From contig JAOVVO010000063.1 of assembly GCA_028564675.1 (NCBI GenBank), positions 62,001 to 126,000 of the forward strand: DNA of 64,000 nucleotides. Reading direction: 5' to 3'. Under the pieces are notes generated by a model. That model searched no databases. It had not been told where the DNA came from and worked only from the letters and a program-made list of their open reading frames with translations. Position 1 is the first letter of the stretch; each line of letters starts with the position of its first letter. Source of the DNA: Onchocerca lupi (Eukaryota > Nematoda > Chromadorea > Rhabditida > Onchocercidae). Positions 36,400 through 50,848 of this stretch are shown here, piece by piece. Position numbers and translations under genes: made by a program.

Positions 36400-39300
36400 C
36401 GAAAGACCGCATGATGTTATCACTGTTTTCTTGATAATACACTCTATATTATTGAATGAGAATGATTTTCAAAAGAAAATCAAATAGGTTTAATTTGATT
36501 TCATATCCTAAATTTAAAATGATCTAATAATTTTTTTAAACATTTCTATTTTATCCATAAAAATTTCAATTTTTTCTTTATTATTATGAAAATTAGAAGT
36601 TTCTTTTTTTTTTTTAATTAACTTTTTACACTTTTTTACACCAAATATTTTTATCGCATTTTAAGTTTGTTTTTTTCAACAATAAATCAATTCTCCGAAA
36701 CTTGAAAACAATGTTGCAATAATTACTGTTAGAAAATGAGAGATAAAGATGGATTCGAATTTAATGAAATTTAGGAAAAAAGATATTATTTCTTCCCCAA
36801 GATCACAAGGACTGTTTCTTGAAATTATTTAAAAAATGAATTAAATAATTGTTGCTAGTAATAGTAGCTTCTGATTTTTATAATCGTAAATTAATTTAAA
36901 ATAAAAAAATTTTTTAGGTAATAATGAAAGTGTTAAATTATTCGTTGCAACAAAAGGAAAATAAATGTGGCTCTTCTCATCAATTTCTAATTGTTTTTAT
37001 TTTTAAAATTACATCATTTTCTGCTTTATATTATCTAAATGCATTGATTTTATTTTTTCCAGGCATTTTTTTTTTCGCTCAATCTTTTTAATTTTAAATT
37101 TGTTAAATTGTTCACTATCTTTTCTTACTAAAACTCCATTAATTTTCTGTTCTAATAATGTGTTTGTTAAATTTCATGCTAAATTTTTGAAAAATTGCTA
37201 TTTTATTAGCTGTCGAAATCTCGTTATATTATACTTCACTTATTGATTTCAATTTGAATATCATTTTCCGAGTGCTTTGCATATCATTATTCTTAAAACC
37301 AAAATTGTTATCCTATAGAATATTTTTCGCATAAATTCACAAAACGAGACTTCATTCTTTCAAGTTTACATCATTTATTGTTCGTTAAGTAGTCGTTTGA
37401 CATTATTGAATCTTAATAAAACTTTTGAATCAAAGTTTTAACAAATTAACACTTATCGATGAAATTCAGTTTGTTAAGGATTTTGATATAGTATCCACGA
37501 AAAGGAACTCGTCAATAATGAATTTTCAAAAGCTGGTATAGAATGATGCTTTATAATGAAGATTAGAGACAAAGGTTAAAGGTTTCGGTTTGACTTATGA
37601 TTACGCTCTTCTGAGCCACATTTACTGCATTTTCACGGTAATGTCCGGATTTTTCAACAGTAAGGTTGAATTAATTCTTAGCATACAAATTGACCAAATT
37701 TACAATATCGATTCTCATTGATTCAATTTTTATACGTGCCAAGTGAAAATATGCATAAAATTAAAATTTGAATGGAATTAAAAAATTGAATTCTTCTAGC
37801 CGGAGACACTAATTTCAACAAAATGGATTTATTTTAAAAATAAAACAATTTTTTTTTTTTTTTTTTTTATAAGTAATTTCCTATAAATATTAGACGATAA
37901 TCTGATGCGACATTATTTGTTTATGAATCGAATTATAAAACATATCAGTCTCTTTTCATTTTCTGAAAAATGCGCTTTATCTTCAACAGCAGTGAGAATA
38001 TCATTGATGTTTTCGTCACTAAATTTAACTTTTAAATATTTTTTTTAAATTGGTCTTTTTTTTTTTTTTTTTTTTTTTTGAGAAAATTTGAATAAATGAT
38101 TAATCTTTTTATTTCCCGAAACCAGAAGCTATTATAAATAATTGTTATCTATTTTATTTGCAGATGATCTATTTTTCATGCTTTTTTCGAAATGCCTGTT
38201 TGATCCATAAACTGTCAAAATAATTATTTTACTAATCTTCTTACGTTAAAATCGAAAACACTTCCAATTTTTGTTCGAATATTGATGTAATGCAAAAAAT
38301 TATTATAATATGACATGATGAATTTGAGACATCTTTTTCTGTCTCATTTTCATTATTAAAAAGCCAATAATCCATCTTTTATTCTCGAATATCCGAGATA
38401 TCAATAATTTTTAATGTTCTGAAAAGCTGCTTATTTGTAATTTTACAAATTTTTCAATTTTGAAAGGTCTTATAGAATAAATGAAATCATCCTCAATGTA
38501 TATTTTTTCTTTTTATGTTATAATCACTGGCCACAATTTGATGAACAACTATAATTCTATTCTATCCGATGAATTATCGATTAATATTTTTGGACATTTT
38601 TTGATGCTTTTTTGCTGTCAACAAAAGAAAATACTCAATATATTCCTTACGGAATAAGTAAATATTAGGAATGCTAAAGTTTTTTAGTTCATCGTTTTAT
38701 CAATTCTCTGATAAACTATCAATAATAGTCAAAACAATCGGAAGATTTTCAGCTTATGCGATCAAGAAATATTATCTTACCTCTTATATTGTTATCACAT
38801 ATCACTGAATTATCAGACATACTCTGAAATGTGACAACTTTGAATTATTTTTTGTAGATAATTTGAACATTCATGCTGCGATAAGACCCAACGACAGAAA
38901 TTAAAGTTTTTCCAAAGTTTGAATCAATTTAATAACTAATTTCTGATCGATATAACATTGCTCATGTCATAATCATTCGATTTCTTCTTCTATGTTCATC
39001 ATTTCAACTACTATGACTAAGAAAATATAATTAACAAAAAACTGAAGAAATAGCAATCATTTAGCAGAAATTTTTTTATTAAATTAAATTCAAGCAATAC
39101 ATTAATAGTTATCATTTCGTTAATTGCATCAAAGTAAGCAATTGATAAAATTAATTTGCTTCATTTTTTCTTTAATTTGCATAGCACATATTTTTAGATA
39201 TTATATCGTAAATCTAAAATTTAACAATTTCACATGTTATAATAAATTTTAATTTTCAAAAAAAGAAAAAAAAAACTGATTATGCGAATTGCTTCTCTTA

Positions 39301-40304
39301 AATTAATATTGCAGACAAGAGAAGATCGATACTAAAAATTGGAGTAAGGGATAGAATATAAGCTAAATGCAATTCAGAGATTTATTCTAATGACAAAACA
39401 AAATCCGTCGTAATTAAAATGAAACCCGAAGCGATAGTTTTCTTTTTAATAACTTTGTTAAATCAGAAAAGATGGCCTTTTATAATTCGACCGTATTTTC
39501 AGATAGAAAACATTAAATGTATATTGTTTTATAAAGGAAATCAGCTATTTATGATGTGTTATCATTTCTCCCTTATCAACATGATACTACTTTGAACTTT
39601 ATTTCAAGATTAATAAGAAGGATCATTGAACTTTCGCAACACATATTTCGTTTTTTGTCACTTTTAGTTAAGTGTTCACTTCTTAAATCCTCAAATATCT
39701 CTTCTCTTATCATTGGCTTGAATCATTACGGTTTATCGTCGGCAATAATTTACAATTTTTCTTTTGAATTTTTCGGCAAAATTTTTGTGATTGAATTTGG
39801 GATAAGACTGTTAAATGAAACTTATCATCATTTTCATCTCTGCAAAAGCTTTCACTTGAGTATTAAAAGGAAAAAAAAAAAGATTTTTATCACTTGATAA
39901 TTTTTTTCATCTTTCAATTTGATTGATCTTGAAAAAATCATTGCAATTTTAATACAAAAAACAGTTTTCTCAAAATGAGTAGCTCTCGAGCCGTCATTTT
40001 ATGAAAAAATTTAATAAGTTTCTCTTAAGCAAATTCTTCTATGAAAGTCACGAAAGTATTTTAATATATTGGCTTATGGCCTACTGACCAAACACTTAAA
40101 CACTGGAAAAGCTTCATCTATTTGCATAAATTTTTCCATAATGATATAGCGAATCTTGATTTAATTAATTTTATTCAGTCTTCTGCAAAGTATAAGAGGA
40201 AAAAATTGAGAAAGAAGGGGATTTTTCAAATAATTAATTAAATATCTTAAAATAATTTTTAAATTTTTTATCCTACTGGCAAAACTTTCCGTGGATTTCT
40301 TAAT

Positions 40305-40305
<1 letters not shown>

Positions 40306-40344
<39 letters not shown>
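40306..40344 (+). repeat. 39-bp poly(T) homopolymer
   Basis: Longest uninterrupted homopolymer noticed in the window. It has no splice acceptor or gene context and may vary in length between individuals or through assembly error. Confidence 0.9.
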
Positions 40345-40345
<1 letters not shown>

Positions 40346-43300
40346 ATATAGAGTATTGAAATATGTTTTTATATTTATATATGTAATTTATTTCATCTAT
40401 CGGATAATTTGGCATTAAAATGGATCTATTTACTAATTTATGAAAATTATTTATGTCTTTGATTAAATGTTATCGAATCTACTATTGATCATTGTATTGA
40501 TGGTTGATAAATTTATCATATTTCTATCAGAGCGTCTAAATATTTATTATCTGTTCTGTCGTCATATCCATTTAATTAATGAATGAATTTTCATTTTATT
40601 CTTATTCAATTTAAATTGATTTCATTACTAAAATGCAACGAACACAACCGGAAATTTAGAAAAAAAAAATGTTATAAGATGACTGGACTCCAGTATTACG
40701 TTCAAGGCTTGTTATTTCAAAAGAATTTAAAATTAAGTTTGTAAAGTGAAGAATTTGACAGTTTTCACTTATTATCTTATTCAAAAAAAAAAAAAGTACA
40801 AACTTGGACATCAGCATGCCACTTGTTCGTTGATAAACTTCAGCTCAAAAAATATCCACTAATATGGCCAGTGCAAATTTGTGTATTTTAATGTAAATAG
40901 CGATTGTTTAAAATGCAAGACTCATCGAGTAGAAGACCAACTGGGAGGTCTAGGCCTTAGGCTAGGCCATTATTTCGAGAAGGAAGAAGACAATTTGCCA
41001 AACATATTGCTTCCATTTATCATTCCATCTCGAAATTCAGTTTTTTCTCACAAACTTTTCCTCCAATACATTTTCACATTATTTATGCAAAAGACATTGA
41101 TTACCACTTCTTTTTTATTTTGCGCCGACAAATATATTTGTATTAAAATTTTCAATTGAAAATATCAGGAAATTTAAATTTAAAAAAATAATTTTTGATT
41201 GCTTTATTTTCGCAATAACAAATTGATAGTTATAAATTGCGAATAAAAATGAAAATTGTTTTGAACAACTTCTAATTCCAACAACAAGTATGAATCACAA
41301 TCATTATGCTAAATATTATATGTAAATAGCTGCACTACATTCATTTCTTGAATTTTATTTTAATTGAAATCTTTTTCTCATCTTTAATATCATTTCTCAG
41401 TTCCAATCATTTTCATTCAAACTGATTTATTTATGATTGATTTTAGTTTATTAATTGTTCAATTTTCGTCTAAACTTAATTGTTCAGTTTTCGCTATTTA
41501 ATTGTTTAAATATTCATTTAATTGGACTTCATTTAATTGTTCAGTTTTCGTTCTCAAATATTTCGGTCCAAAAGTTGCTTTTATTTATTTTTATATCGAT
41601 ATCTATGCATAAGATTTATCAATAAGCTCTAATCTAAATTTTCTATCGATTTTAGTTCTAAACTAAATTGAAATAAAAAATTTCATTTGAAATCTATATA
41701 TTAGGTGGAATCATATTTGTGCAGATGGAAATCATCCAAGTATATCCGAAAGATTGATATTGTTTGCTTTAATATCGTATCTATCGTATCCTATCGGTTT
41801 TACAGATTTTATCATCCTTGGATCAGTGTTTATTCTCCAAAAAAAAAAAAAAGAGTCGAATTTACCATTCTTTACTTTTTGATAAGATACATTTTAGCAT
41901 TTGTAGTTAATCAATCAGGCCATTTTCTACAGAATTTAAATTTAACTGAGGATTTAATTATTTTATTTGTTCTATCAAAAAAAATTTAGATAACAAAGAA
42001 TAATATTCCAATTCCTAAAATAAATATCGAAAATTAAAATTTTTTGGATGCCATTTTGGAAAACTTATTTTTGCATTAATTTTTTTCCCTATCGCAATGT
42101 CATTCTCTTGGATTTATTTTTGTAAATGTCATTATTAAGCTTAAACTTAGTTAGATATCATTCATAACAGATCAGAATCAGAAAAAGAACTGGTTATTGT
42201 TATTGAATTACATTAATTGTTAGTTACAATAATGAAATTGAGCACAAAACCAATTTTTGGGATTTAGTTTACTCGAAGAATAAATATGAACTTGAAATTT
42301 TTTTACACTTAAAATCATTAAAATTGCATTTTAAATATTTATGGCTTTAATTTTGTTGCCAATTTTTTAAGAATTTTTGGACGAGAATGATATCTCGAGA
42401 GTATAATATCGACTCCTATTTTCTAGCCAGATTAATAAGAATTATGCGATTTTTTGCTGAATGCGAAAATTAATGAAGTTAGCAGCAAAATGTAAGGAAC
42501 AATTTGATATTTTCTAATTCTTGTGAAATTTCTTACTATTTATTGTGCAAAAATCATTGTCTTCATAGCTAATGATATTTTTCAATTTATAAATTTGACT
42601 CAATGAAAATTTGAAACTGAAATCATCTTTTTGAATTCTAAAAAAAATGATGATCGATTCTTAATTAAAATCATTTTGCATTGATTTATTATTCAAATTT
42701 TTCTTTGATTTCAGTTTTCAAAGCGAAAAAAGTAATTAATTAATTATTATTGTGAGTGTAAGGTACTTTTCTGAAGCTTAAATTGAATAAAATTCTCATA
42801 TTCACAAAATTAAACTTTACTCCAAGCAATTGACTCATCCATATTCAATATGAAATTTTAATCTGCGCTCATTAATGCGCACATCCGAATTTATTTCCTT
42901 CCTCTTCTTTTTCCTCTCAGATCATAATTCATCGTTAAAATTTCTTATTAGTTCTATTTTAAATGTAGTTATAATAAGTTCTATCTATCTATCTTTTAGT
43001 AGCAATTTTTGAGTGAATAGTTTTGAAATATTAAAAAAAAAAAAAAAAAAGATTTCCATTATCTAAATGAATGACATCTATGGAATAGATTTGTCGAAAT
43101 ATCAATAATTATGTAAGGAATTTAATGTTGTATGATATTTTCATTATCGATTCAAATCATTTTTCAAATTCAAATTTATTTCAATGTGATGTAATAGCAT
43201 GGAAAAAGATTAATTTCATTAATTTTGTTGAATTCAGAAATGTTAAAAAATTTTTTAAATAGCGAATAATCTATTTTTAACAGATTTAAATTTAGGATCA

Positions 43301-43424
43301 TCATTTGAAGTGATGTAAACTTCAACAATAATTTTATTCCTGTCAGATTGCAATAATCAAACTATTGCTTATTTCGATGATAAGAATGAATTCTTAAATC
43401 TGCGAAAGTTCTTATCGATTGCTT

Positions 43425-43625
43425 TGAAATTTTGACACAACGTTGCATTCGATTATGCACGTATTTTTACATTTTTTTTTTTTATATAGTGAAAAAAAAA
43501 AAAAAAAAAAAAGAAAAAGCGCACGTTTCTAACATGTTTAATTTCATATAATGCTTGTCGGTATACAATATTTTTTGTTGCTCCATTGTTTATGTAGATA
43601 TAAAGATTGACTGCGTATAATTTTC
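43425..43625 (+). mobile_element. Helitron-family internal fragment
   Basis: GAAATTTTGACACAAC and GTTGCATTCGATTATGCACG (from about 43430) match the subterminal block at 19740. GTATACAATATTTTTTGTTG and TTTATGTAGATATAAAGATT (43560-43612) match 21376-21420 in the same order and strand. It is a truncated, non-coding copy interrupted by an A-run of about 22. Confidence 0.65.
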
Positions 43626-46600
43626 TTAAGGAAATCTGTTTTTTTTTTTTCTTTTTATTAAATTATTTGATCGAGAAAGTCAAAAAATTTAGCAAGAAAT
43701 ATATTAAAAATTGCAATAAAATTAATTAAAAACACAATTAATTTGCTCTAAATTTTCTATCGATTCACCATCGTGGAAAATTATTAATGATGAGCTGGTC
43801 AGCAGAAGTAAAGCTTGTTATGGATGTCCATTGGTGTTAATTCCTCGAAGATATGATGGCTAGAAGCAGAATTCCTTAAGCTGTTTATATAAACAACAAT
43901 CTGTAATGTTCAAATCTGAATAAAAACTTGGATGGCACAATGACAGCAAATGGATGGCCTTCTAAAAATAAGTTCTTATAGTTGTCATGACATGTTCTAA
44001 TGCAAGCTTGCATCTCACAAATAAACTTTTTCAATTGGGATTTGTTAAAAATTTGAAAAATTTCTATTTCATAAAAAATGACATAAAGATTTATAGGGTA
44101 GAAGGGAGTTTATTGAAGATTAAATTGGGAACTATACTTTCATTGAAATAATAATTCAAAATGTTAATAAATTTGTGCAAAATTGCTTAATTTTTGGCTG
44201 CCTTTTTATTTGGGCTAATCGAATTAAATTACAACAACCTTTGCAAATTTTGAAAAAAAAAAAAAAAAAATATTTGGAATGCCTCGTAGTCTTCGACATA
44301 ATTACGTCGTTACATAATCGATCATTATGATTTACGATGTTGTAGCGATTCACAATATTTCGAGAAAGGCTAGTGGATGACTGTTGTGATTTGTTAATTA
44401 CTATCACCCTATCTATTTCTCTCAGTCTTTTATTTCATTTTTAAAAACTTTATTGTAGCTAAAGTATTGTCATCTTCCACATCCTCAAAATAAACTTAAT
44501 CAAATTAGGAATAAATTTAAATTGAACCATCGAAATATCATTTCCAATTTATTCTATTCTTCAAATCAACAAAAGGTTATAAGTTACCTTTCATTTGATG
44601 CTGTTGAAATTAATGTCTTCCTATTAAGTCGTTTTGAATTATCTGCTAATTATCATTTATAATGGAAGTTGAATTTCTCAAGGCTTTTTGAAAATGTCGT
44701 ATTTTTGATGTCATCAAAATGGTGCATCAAATTATGATCTGTCATCTTGTTTTATTTTATTTTCGGCGAAAAGAACTGATGAAGATAGTTTCATTGTTGT
44801 GATGAAATTTCATGAAAATTTGAAAATTTAGTTTCTTTCAATCAAATAATAAAATCTTTTTATTCTGAGAACTTCATTAAAACAATGAAACTATCTTCAT
44901 CAATCTTTTTCGTGAAATTAATAAAATTTTCCTATTCCGTTAACATCATTAATGAATCCATAAAGTTGAGAATTGTTCATCGAGATAAATCAAATTCGAT
45001 AGCTTATTGAAACCATTCGTCCTGAATCATATCATTGCAAAATCTGCAAATGACTGATCTTTTGTTGTTTAAATTAAAATGAAAAAGTTATTATCACTTA
45101 ATGATATCATCAAAGATTATGGCATTAAAGACTGACAAGAAAATAAACTTCTCGTGATAAGACAAGAGGTTGAGAATGTTGATAAGCAGAGGACACATTT
45201 GTCAAGTCAAGAAAGAGCGGGCGGTGCTGTCCACCGATCCGATTCGTCCCATCTCTATTTCCTCAACTTTTGCGTAGTTGTCATCAGTCGTGCACATCAA
45301 CGAAGTCTACGCCAACTTCTCCCTCGTCTCTGTCATCATCTCAATTCTTCTTGCTCTTTTGTTCATTTTCTTTTTTTATTTTTTTTTTATTTTTATTTTT
45401 TTTTTTTTTTTTTTTTTTTTTTGAAAATTACCACATTTCATTCTGTATGTGGTAACATAATTTTATCAGATTTTTGAAGAAAGTTTAAAAAGAGCGCCCA
45501 TATTCTTATTTGCCATTTCGAAATTTTTATTACCCACCAACTTACAAAATTAATTTTAACAAATTTGAAATTTTCAAAACTTTTCTAAAATTTTACCTCT
45601 TCATTGATATTCATAGTATTCATCTGAACCAGATCTCTTTCTTTTTCTTTCTCTCTTTTTAAAGATTAGAGCGTAATTCGAATGTGAGACAATGCGAAAA
45701 AGAAAATCGAATTCAATATTGAAAAAATTTTCAAATTTATTAATTTTTCGATTTTTTCGATTAACTCAATTGAATAATAGCATTTGTTGAATAGATGGAA
45801 TATTATTTTTCTTTTTTGTTAGAATTAGGCAAATTCTTGTTTGTTAATGAAAAAATATGGTGAAATTGAATGAATGAATTATTGGGTTATTGTATTATTT
45901 CTACTCTCTCCAGCATGTTTTAATCGAAATTAAATAAATTCAATTTATGCAATGAATTAAATATTTAAAAATGTTGCTAAATCAATTCAATTTCGTTAAC
46001 CAATATTGCTTAGTTATTTTTGTTCTCATTCATTTTATCATATTAAAAATCCTTTAATGTGTTTTTGGATGATTTTTGAGTTGAAATTTCTATTAATTTC
46101 GTTAAATTCTCATATCTTTTTTTTTTTTGGCAATGGCTGTGAGAAATAAGAAGCGATCGATTTTGAGTGCAAATTTAAATGTGAAATAAGATGGTAATGA
46201 GATTGTCACCAATGCTACTCTTTTGTTTAGTATTGCAGTTTTGAAGTTTTTCTCTTTCTTTCACTTTCTATTATTTTGTTTTAAGTTGTATTTTTGATTA
46301 CTGGGAATAGAAGTATTTATCATTTTTAATTTCGAGTAAAGTAATTTATCAACTTTAATTTCTATTGGAAATTTTTGAGTATTTTATCAGAATCTATTCA
46401 TGATATAAACAATCAATTATTAGCAGATTGCTAACTTACATATTAATGTTTTCTTTAAGAAATTAGCATAGTACAAAATATTTTCTCGCGCAAAGAATTA
46501 TCAAATTTAAATGATTTTGTAAGCAATATAAGATCAATCAACGAGTAATTTATACTTGATTAATAATAATTTTGTTATCAAAATCTTTTTGATGAAATAC

Positions 46601-49600
46601 TTGAAATTCTAATTTTGATTTTTGAATTTTTTCGATAAAAGAAAAATGTGTTTTTGATAAAATTTTTCCTAAAACGTCGTTTATTTGAGAACATTGTGTT
46701 ATTAATTGTTTTTGACTATTTTTTAAACAAATGAAATTTGAAATATTTAATATCAAAACTATTTCTTATTTCCAATTTTCTATCCCTTGATGAACTTTAA
46801 AAGCAAATCAGAAATCTACTCTATTTTCTCCATTGCATTTATCTTCTGATTGGAACATCTGTTGAATTAATGATAGTTAATGATTAGCACTTTATTATTG
46901 ATAAGACAGGTTTTTGTGTTTTTTTTCTTTTTTTTCTTTTCTTTTTTTTTTTTTTTTTTAAATAGACAATAGAGTTATATGAGAGATTCATATAGGAAAA
47001 GATGTTATATAAAGTTAAATTATTTAAAAATATTTCACTCTTTACTCCTGTACAATCGAATTCGTCAACAGTGTCTTATGTGATATAATCAGGGCAAAGT
47101 TAACTATTGCTTCTTCAGCAATAAATTAATAATGAAACAAAATTTTATTGATTTTATCACTAAATGATGACCAGTTTTGAAAGTAGTAACACTCATACAG
47201 ATGTAGAAATTCAATTTTCCATTTCATTTGTCACAGTGCTGTCTCACATTAAATGATAAAAATTCTTTTCTATCTATCACATTTCCAATTGAACTCTATC
47301 GTCCATTGTTCATTTTTTTATTTTTTTTCATTGAAATTTCATTTCTAAACTTTGATAGAATTTTCAATGTTAAATTTTATTTTCTTCATGAAATATCTGT
47401 TTATTGCCGTTCGTTTCATACAAAATATGTCATCTATTTGTCACAAATAGCTGTCAGCTCTTTATTTTGATACAAATCAACTAATAATCCCTCCACGGCA
47501 AAATCGAACTAATAGCTACTAATTCAATAATTTAATATGTAAATAAATTATTTTTTAATTTATTCACTTTTTCAAAATTATAAAAAATGGCATTTTTTGA
47601 ATATTAGTTTGATAATTTGAAATTCATATAAAATAATTTGCAATTAAAATTATCATTTTAGCAGATTCATTTCGTTCGTATATTATGTATGTAAATGGAA
47701 GAGAAAATGGAATCTTGAATTTTTAAATAATTAAATTTAATATTTATTATTATGGATATTGCACTTTTCAGACAGAAATAGTAGTTTCGTTCATTGCTCG
47801 TCATTCTTATAGAAATCCAGTTTTCTTTAGCAATTTTTCTTTATATTGAAAGCAATTTTCAAGTAAATCTGATAATTAGTTTGGCAATGAATTATTCATT
47901 GAATTATTCGTCTGTAGGTTTTCATCATATTTCAGAATCATATTTTACTTTTTCATTGTTGAAATAGATTAACTTTTTTTTTTCGCTTTCATTTAAAATA
48001 TAGAGGAAATGAATAACTGAAAAAGAGAATGTGAAAAAAGAGAGGTAGAAAAATCAGAAAACACATACATATAAGAATTATTTACCGATAATTATTTACG
48101 TTTTTCAATTTACTAATCTTATTTCATCTATCAGAAAAAAAAAGAACACAATTACTCGATATAAATTAGAAGTGGATAATTCTCGAAATTTTTTTGTAAG
48201 TTTTATAAGCGATAGATCTGAATTTTTGAAAATTTTATTCGAGATATAAACTCTCCAAGTAGTTGCATCTGAGCTTATTCAGAAAATCGAAAAAAGAGAT
48301 AATTTGTGGTCTTTCGCCAATAATTGTTTTTTTTTTTCTACTTTTTACATAAATCTCCAAGTCGAGCTGAGAAAATAATCGAACTTTTTTCGCGCTTAAT
48401 TTTTCTTTTTTTTTCTTTTTTTTTTTTTTTTGTATTGAAAGCAATTTTCAAATGAATTTTATGTTAAACTTCCACTTTTGTGAAATTTAGGCTAATAATA
48501 GAAGTTACTTCTTTCAGCTTCAGTTATCATAATTTTTAAAAATCTTTAATTTTTAAAAAAGTCTTACGTTTTCGTCATATCTCACTGATCGACAGTTTTA
48601 ATACATTTGTTGCGAAAATTATTTAAATTAATTATCATTTATTCTAGTGATGTAATGCTGTACTTGATAATACCGCTGGTGGTTGGATTACGTGTTACGT
48701 CATCACTTAAACTTTGTTAGTTTTATTTATTTACCTATTCATTATTGGTACAATCATTCAACATCTTTAACTCATTTGGACTTATTTCATTCCTTATAAA
48801 TTTAATTTTTCTTATAAATCAGAAATAATGAATGCTACTTGAAATATTATTTGCAACAATTACTCCTATAACTTTTCTTTGAAAATCTACACTTAATGCA
48901 TTTAATTTCGCTTTCTGGTACTTAAAATTTTATTGATATGACTAAAAAAAAATTCAAATTTAGTCAAACTTTGACTAAAATTCAATCAAAATTTGAACAT
49001 TTAAAATAACTAAAGAATTAGATTTGTAATTAAATATGCTTCAATGATAAAACCAATAATGAAATAAAAATGTGAAAAAAGATAATTTACTTTTGCACTT
49101 GAATTATTTGAATTATATGATTGTTGATTTTATGATGAATCAAATTGATAAAAGAGGCAAAGGTAACTTTATTTATCAGTAAAAAATTTTCCAGTCGTTT
49201 CTTCGGAAAAATTGAAATCAAGTACGATTTAGAACTTGGCATTTAATTAATGATCAAAAGGTAGTAACATGAAAAATGCAACTGTGAAGGGAGAATTAAC
49301 AAAGAGAGAAGTGTAATTAAGAGGTAATTATTCTGCTTCTGATTGCTTTCAAGAATTGTTTACTGTCTTCCTGTCAATCTCATCCTTCCCCATTAACTTG
49401 GATTCATTTCCGCTATTATCCCAAATCATGAATATTGATGCTTTAGTGGAATTTCGAGAAATTCTAAAACACAAAATGACCAAAAGACTTGGTCAGTCTA
49501 ATAAATTTAGAATTTTGAAAATATTGATCTTAAACTAAGAAAAAGATTTCTATCAATTTCTTCTCTTCTTCTATTAATTAAAAATTCACTTACTGATTGA

Positions 49601-49931
49601 TTTTGATAATTTCTGAAGAAGAGGAAAGAAAAGACTAGCATAGAAAGGATAACTTTGAAATTATCCTTCTTAATGAACAATTCGATCCGACTGAATAATC
49701 TCTACGACAAGTGGTAGTTTATTTAATGCATGCCGAGTATGTTGATACGAATTCATTGCCACCACTTTTAAGCCAAGTCGTAATGATTAAATTGCATGTT
49801 TCATGCAGAACTTGGCCTAGGCTGCCTTTGCAATAAATAAGTTAGGACACGATTTAATAGGCCCAGATGGGATTAAAAGACTAATTTATGCATTTAATTT
49901 CAGAACAAGCGAAATATTTACCAAAAAGAAT

Positions 49932-49950
49932 TGTATATATATATATATGT
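49932..49950 (+). repeat. (TA)n microsatellite
   Basis: Short TATATATATATATATG run in non-coding DNA. Confidence 0.8.
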
Positions 49951-50551
49951 ATCTATAATTTGTAATATTTACAAGTCAGTATACATTTTACCTCTCACAT
50001 ATTCATGATAAATTTTTGTAAAAATGGCGAAACTCATTTAAAAATTTTTTTTGATTGATTAATTTGAAAATCAACTTATTCGATGGATAAGTTTAGCAAC
50101 TACACGAACATTTGATTTTAACATTCAGAGGCGGTTCTGTTTCATGTTCGTCATTTCAAGATTAACGGCATTTTTTGCTGACATTGTCACTTTATTGAAT
50201 AGTTTAGGCAAATTTCAAAAAAATACGAACTTTTGATTGCAAAATTCGAAATTCCAGAAAAAAATTTCTAGCTCATTTTAGATTGAAAGTTATAAATGCT
50301 AGTATTTACGGACTTTTGTACATATATTTTTATGGGTAAAGAGCGGTAATAATCAGAATATTGATATTGATAATTTATATTTTCATTTTGCTGATAAGGA
50401 GAATCCTAAATTTCAAAAATTTTATGATGATAATAAGAATGGCTTAATTCTCTTTTCATTAACATTTTTAAATAATTCAGCCAATGCATGTCATCAGGAC
50501 ATTTTTTTTTTTCTCTCAAAATACTTTCATTCGATTTTCCAAACAATTTTT

Positions 50552-50848
50552 ATGTCTTTCTTTTATGGCCTTTTTTTCATTTCATTTTATTGCTTCTGCA
50601 CCGCGGCATAACAATCATTTACAAAAGTGTGCATTGTTAAGAATCTCAAGTCCAAAGCAGCGCTCTCGACATTCAATGGATTTCTGGCCAAAAGAGCCAA
50701 TCCATCTGGTCCGAAATGACAAAAACAGCCGAAAATAAATTGCGTCAATGATCTGTCAATGCACCTGTTCGATACGGAAAGACACAGAATGATAGAAATG
50801 ATGATGGAATTATGGCAAGGGATAGTGAATAATATTAGAGAGTATTAA
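50552..50848 (+). pseudogene. Possible small secreted-protein locus, broken frame
   Basis: From ATG 50552 one frame of 98 codons has a hydrophobic signal-like start (MSFFYGLFFISFYCFCTAA). It then hits TAA at 50609, continues through VCIVKNLKSKAALSTFNGFL then AKR to TGA at 50717, and ends with SMHLFDTERHRMIEMMMELW and INNIREY-like residues before TAA 50846. The overlapping frame from about 50484 to 50738 (84 codons) also has a signal-like segment and a charged tail. The block is clearly less AT-rich than its surroundings. I recognise no family. It may be a decayed or alternatively spliced small secreted protein, a conserved regulatory element, or chance. Confidence 0.2.

Noticed and set aside
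39556..39897. 113-codon plus-strand ORF as a gene
   Set aside because: No splice context, no recognisable motif, hydrophobic AT-driven composition. By rough estimate one ORF of this length is expected by chance in 64 kb at this base composition.
40881..41159. ORF with a less AT-rich core (QLGGLGLRLGHYF)
   Set aside because: Only about 20 codons look protein-like; the rest is AT-driven, and no donor or acceptor links it to the DDR exon at 54469.
43760..44000. Possible Tc1/mariner transposase fragment
   Set aside because: Less AT-rich than its flanks, but no frame gave a recognisable transposase motif and no terminal repeats were found.
45154..45477. 107-codon ORF ending in a Phe tract
   Set aside because: The second half is translated poly(T). 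The first half has several equally open frames (Ser/Thr-rich in another), so it looks like a pyrimidine-rich regulatory or UTR-like stretch.
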